Positions 7,319 through 12,923 of a stretch of DNA of 12,923 nucleotides are shown here, one piece after another. Each line of letters starts with the position of its first letter. Positions within the stretch are counted from its first letter, which is position 1. The DNA comes from Burkholderiaceae bacterium (lineage in GTDB: Bacteria; Pseudomonadota; Gammaproteobacteria; Burkholderiales; Burkholderiaceae_C). A program made the position numbers and the translations under genes. The notes below the pieces were generated by a model that saw only the letters and a program-made list of their open reading frames with translations, had not been told where the DNA came from and ran no database searches. The DNA is taken from assembly GCA_023260315.1 (NCBI GenBank), contig JALQVQ010000174.1:1-12923 (forward strand). The letters run 5' to 3'.

Positions 7319-8679
7319 TTTTTGTCTCCTTCGCGCTCTGCCTGCACGGCCTTGACCAGGGTTTTGGCCCAATAATCGTGCTGGCACACAAAGAGGCCTT
7401 CGTCATCGCTACGGCCACCGCTGATGAGCGGATTCATGCCCATAGCTTTGGCGTTCTCATCAGGCCCTTGAATCCAGAGTGGTGCACCACGACTGAGGTC
7501 ATTCCAAGGTGCGGCCTTACCGGCATAACCTTCTTGGCATGACCGAAACTCCTCCAAATCGTCGGCGGTTCCCATACCGGACACATTGAAAAAATCCTCA
7601 TATTGGCGGATGCGCAAAGCGCGGTCTTCGGGGCTTTCACCTTTGGGCGCAAAGCAATAAATAGTGACCTCCGTTTTGTCTACACTGATGGGACGGGTCA
7701 CCCGAATTTGTGTAGAAAACTGGTCCATCAAATACACGTTGGGATACAGACACAAGTTGCGTGTCTGTCCCACGATGAGGTCCGCTGTGGCTTCACCCAA
7801 GCGGGACTTGATTTCTTCGCGCTGTTTGAAAACAGGACGAACCTCGGGGTTCATGGTTTGGGTCCACAAAAGAATGTGACCATTTTCATAGCCGTAGACC
7901 CCACCAAGGCTCTTGCTCCAACCATTGGCATCAACGGCTTTGGTTCCGCCATCTTTGCGGCGCCCCATCGTGGCGGCATAGTTCCAGTGAACTGAGCTGA
8001 CGTGGTAGCCGTCACTGCCGTTTTCCATCTGCAACTTCCAATTACCGTCATAGGTGTAGCTCGAATTGCCACGGAGCACTTCAAGGCCGTTGGGTGCTTG
8101 GTCAACAATTTGGTCGATGATGACCTTGGTTTCACCCAAGAAGTCCTGCAGCGGCTGGACATCGGCATTCAGACTGCCAAAAAGGAACCCTTTGTAGCTC
8201 TCAAAACGAGCGACTTTCTTGAGGTCGTGCGAGCCTTCTTTGTTGAACTGGACCGGGTATTCGGTCGCCTTCTCGTCTTTGACTTTCAGGAGCTTGCCCG
8301 TGTTGCCAAAGGTCCAGCCATGAAATGGGCAGGTAAAGCTACCTTTATTGCCATGTTTTTTACGACAGAGCATGGCACCACGATGCGCACAAGCATTGAT
8401 GACGGCGTTGAGTACGCCCTCTTTGCTGCGTGTGATCACAATGGGCTGACGACCAATGGTGGTTGTAAAGTAATCATTGATTTCTGGAATTTGGCTTTCG
8501 TGTGCCAAATAGACCCAGTTACCCTCAAAGATATGCTTCATCTCCAACTCAAACAACGCAGGGTCGGTAAAGATGTCGCGTCGGCAGCGAAACACGCCGT
8601 TGGCTTGATCGTCCTGTAGGGCGGAGTCGAGCAACTTTTCGACGTGGTCGTAAGTGGAAGCATTGGTGCTTGTGGTCAT
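7315..8679 (-). CDS. benA: benzoate 1,2-dioxygenase, large (alpha) subunit
   Basis: A 454-residue Rieske non-haem iron oxygenase subunit that dihydroxylates benzoate. Rieske ligands are Cys97 and His99 (CAHRG) and Cys117 and His120 (CPFHGW). The catalytic domain has Asp223 as the inter-site bridge in DGYH, with His226 and His231 binding iron and Asp372 or 373 in [10 protein letters not shown] as the third ligand. ATG 8679 is preferred to ATG 8685 because AAGGA sits seven bases before the former and only one before the latter. It lies 33 bases after catA. Anthranilate or toluate dioxygenases are close relatives; benD and the cat genes favour benzoate, possibly with substituted benzoates. Confidence 0.96.
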   Translation of the reverse strand: MTTSTNASTYDHVEKLLDSALQDDQANGVFRCRRDIFTDPALFELEMKHIFEGNWVYLAHESQIPEINDYFTTTIGRQPIVITRSKEGVLNAVINACAHRGAMLCRKKHGNKGSFTCPFHGWTFGNTGKLLKVKDEKATEYPVQFNKEGSHDLKKVARFESYKGFLFGSLNADVQPLQDFLGETKVIIDQIVDQAPNGLEVLRGNSSYTYDGNWKLQMENGSDGYHVSSVHWNYAATMGRRKDGGTKAVDANGWSKSLGGVYGYENGHILLWTQTMNPEVRPVFKQREEIKSRLGEATADLIVGQTRNLCLYPNVYLMDQFSTQIRVTRPISVDKTEVTIYCFAPKGESPEDRALRIRQYEDFFNVSGMGTADDLEEFRSCQEGYAGKAAPWNDLSRGAPLWIQGPDENAKAMGMNPLISGGRSDDEGLFVCQHDYWAKTLVKAVQAEREGDKK

Positions 8680-8712
8680 TGCCATGTCCTTTTTTAATGA
8701 AGGCGCTGTCCT

Positions 8713-9648
8713 TTAAGCGGCCAGACGGGGGCGGTCCACCAATTGGTTGTCCACACCGTTAACCAGGGCGCTGAGGGTGATGTCGAAAGTGATCTCAGCA
8801 AACGGACCATTCAAACCATTGGCCTTAATGCTGGCGTCGTCGGTGCGCTCAACCAGAGGAGGCACCAAACCATCGCGAGTCGCGTAGGCGAAATCGTCGT
8901 TGACCAACGGATCACCATCAATGTTGATTTGCGTCGTCAGCTTGCGGTGGCCAGGAGCGCTCACAAAGAAGTGGATGTGCGCAGGGCGGTTGCCGTGGCG
9001 GCCCAGTTGGTTCAACAGGGCTTGAGTTGGGCCGTCAGGTGGGCAGCCATAGCCAACAGGTACGATGCTCTGGAACTTGTAGCCACCTTGCGCATCCGTG
9101 ATGATTGTGCGGCGCATGTTAAAGGCTTGCTGCTCGCCCGTGGGGTCGAAATGCGAATAAAAACCCTTGGTGTTGGCGTGCCAGACCTCGACCTTAGCGT
9201 TGGGCAAGGGCTTGCCGTCGGCGCCGCGCACAGTACCGTGCATGATGAGCGTGTGGCCAGCTGTATCTTTGCCATCATCCAATCGCGCGAAACCATTGGC
9301 TTCGGGTGCACCTGCGACATACAGAGGACCTTCAATGGTGCGAGGGGTGGGATTGGCAATACCCAGTGCTTCGTCCTCTGCATCCATCCGCATGTCCAAA
9401 AAGCGGTCCAAACCCAAACCCGGCGACAACAAGCCAGCCTCGCTTCGCGCACCGAGTTGATTGACGTAAGCGACGCCTGCCCAATATTCGTCGGATGTGA
9501 TGTTCAAGTCATCAATCGCTTTGAACAGGTCAGACAACAGACGATGAACAATAGCCTTGGTGCGGTCATTGCCGGCTGATTGGGTCAAACCGCTGGCTAA
9601 GTTCAAAAATTCCTGAACTTCTTTTGTGTTGAAAATAGATACGCTCAT
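8713..9648 (-). CDS. catA: catechol 1,2-dioxygenase
   Basis: A 311-residue intradiol dioxygenase that opens catechol to cis,cis-muconate using Fe(III). The iron ligands fall at Tyr164 (GFYSHFDP), Tyr200 (VPVGYGCP), and His224 and His226 (RPAHIHFF). The N-terminal helical dimerisation/lipid-binding domain precedes TPRTIEGPLYVAGAPE (101-116). Length and ligand positions agree with the well-studied Pseudomonas enzymes. AGGAG stands six bases before the ATG. It lies 42 bases after catB and before the ben genes, so catechol formation and cleavage are co-transcribed. Confidence 0.97.
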   Translation of the reverse strand: MSVSIFNTKEVQEFLNLASGLTQSAGNDRTKAIVHRLLSDLFKAIDDLNITSDEYWAGVAYVNQLGARSEAGLLSPGLGLDRFLDMRMDAEDEALGIANPTPRTIEGPLYVAGAPEANGFARLDDGKDTAGHTLIMHGTVRGADGKPLPNAKVEVWHANTKGFYSHFDPTGEQQAFNMRRTIITDAQGGYKFQSIVPVGYGCPPDGPTQALLNQLGRHGNRPAHIHFFVSAPGHRKLTTQINIDGDPLVNDDFAYATRDGLVPPLVERTDDASIKANGLNGPFAEITFDITLSALVNGVDNQLVDRPRLAA

Positions 9649-9690
9649 GATGTTCTCCTAGATCAAGTTGCTGAAACGGGGTTGATTAAC

Positions 9691-10896
9691 TTAAATGACA
9701 GTTGCTTCTGCCTTACTGACACTGACACTGATGCTGTTTCGGTCACGCCGGAAAAACTGAACACGGTCTTCATCCAGCGAGATACCCAGACCCGGTCCGG
9801 TTGGTAGCTCGAGGTGATAGTCCTGGTATACCAACGGATGCGTCAGTATTTCTTCCGTCAAGAGCAAGGGGCCGAACAACTCGGTACCCCAGCGCAAGTC
9901 CTGGAATGTTGAAAAAACGTGCGCCGAAGCGATGGAGCCCACAGCTCCTTCCAACATGGTCCCGCCGTACAGTGCGATTTGGGCTGCGTCGGCAATGCCT
10001 GCGACCTGCTGGGCCGCCTGCAGTCCGCCTGACTGTTCGGTCTTGATGGCAAATACATCGGCAGCACCAGACTGGGCTAACTGAAATGCGGAGACTGGCC
10101 CCATCAAAGACTCATCCGCCATGATGGCGATGGGATAACGGCCCCTGATGCGTGCCATGGCGTCAGCGTGCGCAACGGGCTGCTCAGCCAACTCACAGCC
10201 AGCATCAGCTAACGCAGGCAGTCCATAGCGGGCGTCTAATTCAGACCACGCCATATTGACGTCTACCCGCACTGACGCTTTATTACCGAGCGCTTTTTTG
10301 ATTTCAGTGACGTGAGCGACATCGTCCCGCACTGGCTTGCGACCAATTTTGAGTTTGAAAATCTGATGACGCCCAATCGATAACATCTGCTGCGCTTCAG
10401 CAATGTCGCGTGCCGTATCGCCAGAAGCAAGAGTCCAAGCTACGGGCAATCGATCGTGTGCGCGGCCACCCAATAACTCTGAAACTGGCAGGCCGACACG
10501 TTTGCCTAAGGCATCAAACAATGCGGTCTCAACAGCACATTTTGCAAATCGGTTTTCACGGATGCAATTGTTAAGCCGAGCCATCAAAGCAGAGACTCGG
10601 TTCGCAGATGCACCTAGCATTAAAGGTGCGAAATAGGTATCAACTGCCAGCTTCATGCCCTCGGGGGACTCAGCACCGTAAGCAAGTCCACCGATGGTGG
10701 TGCCCTCTCCGACGCCAACCGTGCCATCGGAACACTGCACGCGAACCAACATCAGGGTCTGGCCATTCATCACGGCCATTGACAGTTTGTGTGGGCGAAT
10801 GGTGGGCAGGTCCACCAATATGGTCTCGACTTTGACAATGGTCACTGCACCAGCTGGTGTGCATGCCTGTGGCGATGAAAGCGTTGTGTTTTGCAT
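9691..10896 (-). CDS. catB: muconate cycloisomerase
   Basis: An enolase-superfamily enzyme of 401 residues that lactonises cis,cis-muconate to muconolactone. Catalytic lysines are in KLKIG (181/183) and IKTEQSGG (Lys285). Metal ligands are Asp212 (RVDVN), Glu238 (AEQP) and Asp261 (ADES), with Glu316 in GTMLEG. LVDLPTIRPHKLSM (28-40) is the standard substrate loop. It is about 25-30 residues longer than typical CatB proteins: an N-terminal extension of about 17 residues rich in Thr and Pro, and a basic/serine-rich tail after residue 380. A GTG at 10845 (codon 18) would give the usual family start and cannot be excluded, but neither start has a strong ribosome site. It is the first gene of the operon, divergent from catR. 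Confidence 0.94.
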   Translation of the reverse strand: MQNTTLSSPQACTPAGAVTIVKVETILVDLPTIRPHKLSMAVMNGQTLMLVRVQCSDGTVGVGEGTTIGGLAYGAESPEGMKLAVDTYFAPLMLGASANRVSALMARLNNCIRENRFAKCAVETALFDALGKRVGLPVSELLGGRAHDRLPVAWTLASGDTARDIAEAQQMLSIGRHQIFKLKIGRKPVRDDVAHVTEIKKALGNKASVRVDVNMAWSELDARYGLPALADAGCELAEQPVAHADAMARIRGRYPIAIMADESLMGPVSAFQLAQSGAADVFAIKTEQSGGLQAAQQVAGIADAAQIALYGGTMLEGAVGSIASAHVFSTFQDLRWGTELFGPLLLTEEILTHPLVYQDYHLELPTGPGLGISLDEDRVQFFRRDRNSISVSVSKAEATVI

Positions 10897-10953
10897 GGCC
10901 CGTATTGAAAGACATAGACCGTTTTTGATCCAACACCGAATTCATCTTCTTCA

Positions 10954-10968
10954 ATACCTTTTAAGCAT
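10954..10968. promoter_or_regulatory. Candidate CatR/BenM-type operator
   Basis: ATAC, seven bases, then GCAT. This matches the ATAC-N7-GTAT operator described for BenM/CatM at all but one position and contains the general LysR signature T-N11-A (10955 to 10967). It sits about 20 bases upstream of the candidate catR -10, where binding would repress catR. It is centred 65 bases upstream of the catB ATG. Confidence 0.5.
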
Positions 10969-10990
10969 AGTTGTCCATTTATCTGATATA

Positions 10991-11003
10991 AATCAATCAC
11001 TTA
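10991..11003 (+). promoter_or_regulatory. IHF consensus site in the catR-catB region
   Basis: AATCAATCACTTA matches the IHF consensus WATCAANNNNTTR at every defined position and lies in AT-rich DNA. IHF bending between divergent promoters would fit LysR-type regulation. A nearly identical sequence, also a perfect match, is at 12884-12896. Confidence 0.5.
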
Positions 11004-11033
11004 TCAACTCACAAATCCGGAAAATTAATTTGT

Positions 11034-12047
11034 ATGGACCTTCGTCAGTTGCGCTATTTCGTAGCGGTTGCCACCACGCGAAACTTCACTCGAGCGGCAG
11101 AGCAAATGCACATCGCCCAACCACCTTTAAGCCGACAGATTCAACAGCTTGAAGATGAATTAGGGGTTCAGCTGATTCAGCGCAACAGCCGCCCACTGAG
11201 GCTGACCGATCCTGGACGGCTGTTTTACGAACAGTCACTGCAAGTGCTTCAAAAAGTCGATCAAATGAAGAGCAGCGTGCGGCAGACCGAAGGTGGGCAA
11301 CGAAAATCAATTTCAATTGCCTATGTACCGTCCACCCTTTATGGCGGATTGCCGATGTTGGTCAGAACTTTCCGACAGCGCTACCCCGATACGGATGTGC
11401 ACCTGGTCGACATGGGGTCTGTGCAGCAAATGACAGAGCTTAAATCCGGCCGGATTGATGTTGGATTTGGCCGTGTGCGTGCGCGTGACGCGACAGTAGC
11501 ACGCACTGTTTTGCGTGAAGAGCGGCTGCTCTTGGCATTACCACCGAGCTCGCCACTTGCAGCTAACAAAGGCCGCATTTCCCTCAAAGAAATTGCTCAG
11601 GAACGGTTGATCGTTTTCCCCAAAGAACCACGCCCCAGTTATGCCGATCACGTACTGAGCCTCCTAAACGACCAAAATATAAGACTCTCAGAGGTCCATG
11701 AAGTGCGCGAACTTCAAGCGGCTTTGGGATTGGTCGCGTGCGAGATGGGGGTTTGCATCATTCCCGCAGCCGCGCGCTTGCGATCTGATCTGGTGTATCG
11801 CTTGATTGATGACGAACGAGCTACTTCGCCAGTGATTCTTAGCCACCGTGTAAACGATGACTCTTGGTACATCGATGCGATCAAGGAGCTTATCGGAGAG
11901 ATGTATTCATTGAACCCCGCTTGGCTCGACTTTGAGACGAACAACATTCCGAAATCAAGGCCACAGGAATCGGCAGTTTTGTCTAAAAGCACGGCGAGAG
12001 CGAAGACTGCGACACGCACACGCGAAAAAAAATCGGATGACAAATAA
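11034..12047 (+). CDS. catR: LysR-type regulator of the ben/cat operon (CatR/BenM/CatM type)
   Basis: A 337-residue LysR protein. The winged helix-turn-helix is at 1-60 (MDLRQLRYFVAVA, FTRAAEQMHIAQPPLSRQI). The effector domain begins near 92. The residues that bind muconate in BenM/CatM appear as Ser100 (YVPSTLYG) and Ser129 (DMGSVQQ, usually Thr). By my alignment from memory, Arg161 and Tyr291 match the BenM residues Arg160 and Tyr293 of the second, benzoate, site. LQAALGLVACEMGV (228-240) is typical of this subfamily. A basic tail rich in Lys, Arg and Thr (after about 303) exceeds the usual length of about 305. The start is fixed by family match; the ribosome site is weak. It is divergent from catB, which it probably activates. 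Confidence 0.93.
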   Translation: MDLRQLRYFVAVATTRNFTRAAEQMHIAQPPLSRQIQQLEDELGVQLIQRNSRPLRLTDPGRLFYEQSLQVLQKVDQMKSSVRQTEGGQRKSISIAYVPSTLYGGLPMLVRTFRQRYPDTDVHLVDMGSVQQMTELKSGRIDVGFGRVRARDATVARTVLREERLLLALPPSSPLAANKGRISLKEIAQERLIVFPKEPRPSYADHVLSLLNDQNIRLSEVHEVRELQAALGLVACEMGVCIIPAAARLRSDLVYRLIDDERATSPVILSHRVNDDSWYIDAIKELIGEMYSLNPAWLDFETNNIPKSRPQESAVLSKSTARAKTATRTREKKSDDK

Positions 12048-12109
12048 GTTTATAGATTTTGGCCACAACTAAGGCCGTATCAACTTTGTAAAAGCAACAT
12101 AATCCAAAC

Positions 12110-12748
12110 ATGTATTCACTTCAATCATGGGGAGACACCCTACGCCTTCTGGTCGAGCTGTTAGCCACCGCCGCTTTTGCTTTATCTGGGCTGATGGAGG
12201 CAGCGCGCAAAAAGCTTGATGCGGTAGGCGTTTGCGTGGTCGCGTTCTTGGCAGCGTTTGGTGGCGGCACTTTACGCGACTTACTAATCGATAAGCGGCC
12301 GTTTTTTTGGGTACTTCACACCGAAGTTCTTTGGGGTGTTCTGGCCCTATGTGTTTTGGCCATGTTATTCATGCGCCAGCGGCATTTTGAGATCACTGAA
12401 AAAACAATACTCTGGCCCGATGCGCTTGGTCTAGGACTGTTTACTGCCACAGGTGTTCACCAAGCTTTGCAGTCCCAGATGCCGCCAGTCGTTGCCGTAA
12501 TGATGGGTCTGGTCACAGGCGTTTTCGGTGGTGTGCTCCGGGACATGGTGTGTAACGAGATTCCCAAAGCCTTCAAGGACCACCGTCCTTATGCAGTTTG
12601 TTCTTTTGCCGGTGGTTGGACTTATGTGGCTCTTTGGTCCGCGGACTCCCCAGGCTGGTTAGCCTTGCTGGGGTGTCTGATTGTCACCGTCGGCCTTCGC
12701 GCACTGGCTCTTTGGCGCAACTGGCAACTGCCCGCATGGCGTGCGTGA
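12110..12748 (+). CDS. UPF0126 / TRIC-type membrane protein (YicG-like)
   Basis: A 212-residue integral membrane protein of the UPF0126 family, whose members adopt the trimeric intracellular cation channel (TRIC) fold. The two family repeats each end in a glycine-rich motif: GGGTLRD at 51-57 and GGVLRD at 140-145. About seven hydrophobic segments can be seen (roughly 10-28, 38-52, 65-88, 104-120, 125-142, 160-177, 182-200). It lies 62 bases after catR on the same strand. No link to aromatic catabolism is established; it may be a chromosomal neighbour. Its TGA ends at 12748, one base before the right direct repeat. Confidence 0.9.
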   Translation: MYSLQSWGDTLRLLVELLATAAFALSGLMEAARKKLDAVGVCVVAFLAAFGGGTLRDLLIDKRPFFWVLHTEVLWGVLALCVLAMLFMRQRHFEITEKTILWPDALGLGLFTATGVHQALQSQMPPVVAVMMGLVTGVFGGVLRDMVCNEIPKAFKDHRPYAVCSFAGGWTYVALWSADSPGWLALLGCLIVTVGLRALALWRNWQLPAWRA

Positions 12749-12749
12749 A

Positions 12750-12854
12750 TTCCACCCTTGAGTACCGTAACGGGTATTTGCGCCAGCGCAGCGCCCCCTA
12801 TTGGTGCATGGTGGGTGGTACAGGATTCGAACCTGTGACCCCTGCTGTGTGAAG
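12750..12854 (+). repeat. Right copy of 105-bp direct repeat
   Basis: 102 of 105 bases match 1-105, in the same orientation. It starts one base after the stop of the UPF0126 gene and ends after GTGTGAAG. Beyond 12854 the two loci share nothing. Recombination between the copies would delete 12,749 bases, including the entire benzoate pathway. Confidence 0.9.
12809..12854 (-). pseudogene. 3' half of a tRNA, probably tRNA-Val(CAC), right copy
   Basis: The minus strand gives anticodon loop TTCACAC, anticodon-stem 3' strand AGCAG, variable region GGGTC, T arm ACAGG / TTCGAAT / CCTGT, acceptor ACCACCC, discriminator A and an encoded CCA. Upstream of the loop the sequence is ACGTC rather than a stem complement, and no D arm or acceptor 5' strand follows to the end of the window. 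This copy keeps the A discriminator expected for valine tRNA, so it is closer to a functional 3' end than the left copy. Confidence 0.75.
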
Positions 12855-12923
12855 ACGTGTTGCAATACCGATTTATCTATATAAATCAATAGCTTAGATC
12901 ATGTAAAATTGGCTTTGTAGTAT
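12855..12923. other. AT-rich arm next to the right repeat, with a perfect IHF consensus
   Basis: Only 20 of the last 69 bases are G or C, far below the rest of the window. AATCAATAGCTTA at 12884-12896 matches WATCAANNNNTTR completely and begins 30 bases from the end of the tRNA-like block. This arrangement resembles an arm of an integrase attachment site. Bases 12871-12896 also match 10977-11003 in the catR-catB region with one gap. No coding region is visible before the window ends. Confidence 0.5.

Larger units (their letters stand above)
10897..11033. promoter_or_regulatory. Divergent catR-catB control region
   Basis: These 137 AT-rich bases separate the two start codons. For the plus strand (catR), TATAAA at 10987-10992 is a plausible -10 with no good -35. 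For the minus strand (catB), TTGATA (complement of 11002-11007) and GATAAA (complement of 10978-10983), spaced 18, form a moderate sigma70 candidate. A LysR-type dyad and an IHF consensus lie between. An 8-bp inverted pair, GTATTGAA at 10902-10909 and TTCAATAC at 10950-10957, links the catB side to the dyad. By analogy with CatR/CatM systems, muconate-bound CatR should activate catB and repress itself. The exact promoters are inference. Confidence 0.7.

Noticed and set aside
8002..8619. 205-codon open frame on the plus strand antisense to benA
   Set aside because: It is a shadow of benA, whose Rieske and iron motifs are complete on the other strand.
8743..9579. 278-codon open frame on the plus strand antisense to catA
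   Set aside because: It is the mirror of a well-supported catA with all iron ligands. It has no family resemblance or ribosome site.
10670..10954. Possible leader peptide frame upstream of and overlapping catB
   Set aside because: The start would be TTG within the candidate CatR operator. The frame runs mainly through catB and shows no attenuator-like hairpins.
12598..12852. Open frame ending in GGTGFEPVTPAV
   Set aside because: This is a well-known artefact of translating the antisense of a tRNA 3' end. It also overlaps the UPF0126 gene in another frame.
1..12923. CRISPR array, rRNA, phage structural genes or a toxin-antitoxin pair
   Set aside because: No regularly spaced repeats, rRNA-like sequence, phage proteins or small paired genes were seen.

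Overview
This window looks like a chromosomal or island segment of a betaproteobacterium, most likely Burkholderiales and close to Comamonadaceae. That rests on the family flavour of the proteins and codon use; no 16S or other phylogenetic marker is present. Its core is a complete benzoate / catechol ortho-cleavage (beta-ketoadipate) pathway. Eleven genes, all on the minus strand, run tightly packed from 10896 down to 1008: catB, catA, benA, benB, benC, benD, pcaD (catD), catC, pcaI (catI), pcaJ (catJ), pcaF (catF). A divergent LysR-type regulator of the CatR/BenM/CatM type (11034-12047, plus strand) shares a 137-bp control region with catB.

The enzymes form an unbroken route. BenABC oxidises benzoate to the cis-diol and BenD rearomatises it to catechol. 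CatA cleaves the ring to cis,cis-muconate, CatB lactonises it, and CatC isomerises muconolactone to the enol-lactone. PcaD hydrolyses that to beta-ketoadipate, PcaIJ loads CoA, and PcaF thiolyses it to succinyl-CoA and acetyl-CoA. Catalytic residues are visible in nearly every enzyme, and benA-benB and benC-benD have ATGA stop/start overlaps. Nothing in the core looks broken except a 236-bp gap between catC and pcaI that holds a possible frameshifted gene remnant. No benzoate transporter or porin is encoded.

The flanks are the unusual part. A 105-bp sequence at 1-105 recurs at 12750-12854 in the same orientation with three mismatches. Each copy contains the 3' half of a tRNA, read on the minus strand and best interpreted as tRNA-Val(CAC). 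The similarity stops at the tRNA anticodon loop, a typical crossover position for tyrosine recombinases that target tRNA genes. Neither copy has a tRNA 5' half next to it. The roughly 12.7 kb between them is therefore bracketed by att-like direct repeats, as expected for an integrative island or a tandem array of islands. No integrase gene lies in the window. The right copy is followed by an AT-rich arm (20 G/C in 69 bases) containing a perfect IHF consensus. That arm also resembles part of the catR-catB promoter.

The left flank (106-1007) is a graveyard of mobile-element pieces: a truncated and frameshifted IS3-family transposase, a second opposing IS3-family transposase tail apparently inserted into it, and an unidentified coding-like remnant with inverted repeats. 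Right of catR lies an intact UPF0126/TRIC-type membrane protein gene (12110-12748), whose stop codon is one base from the right repeat.
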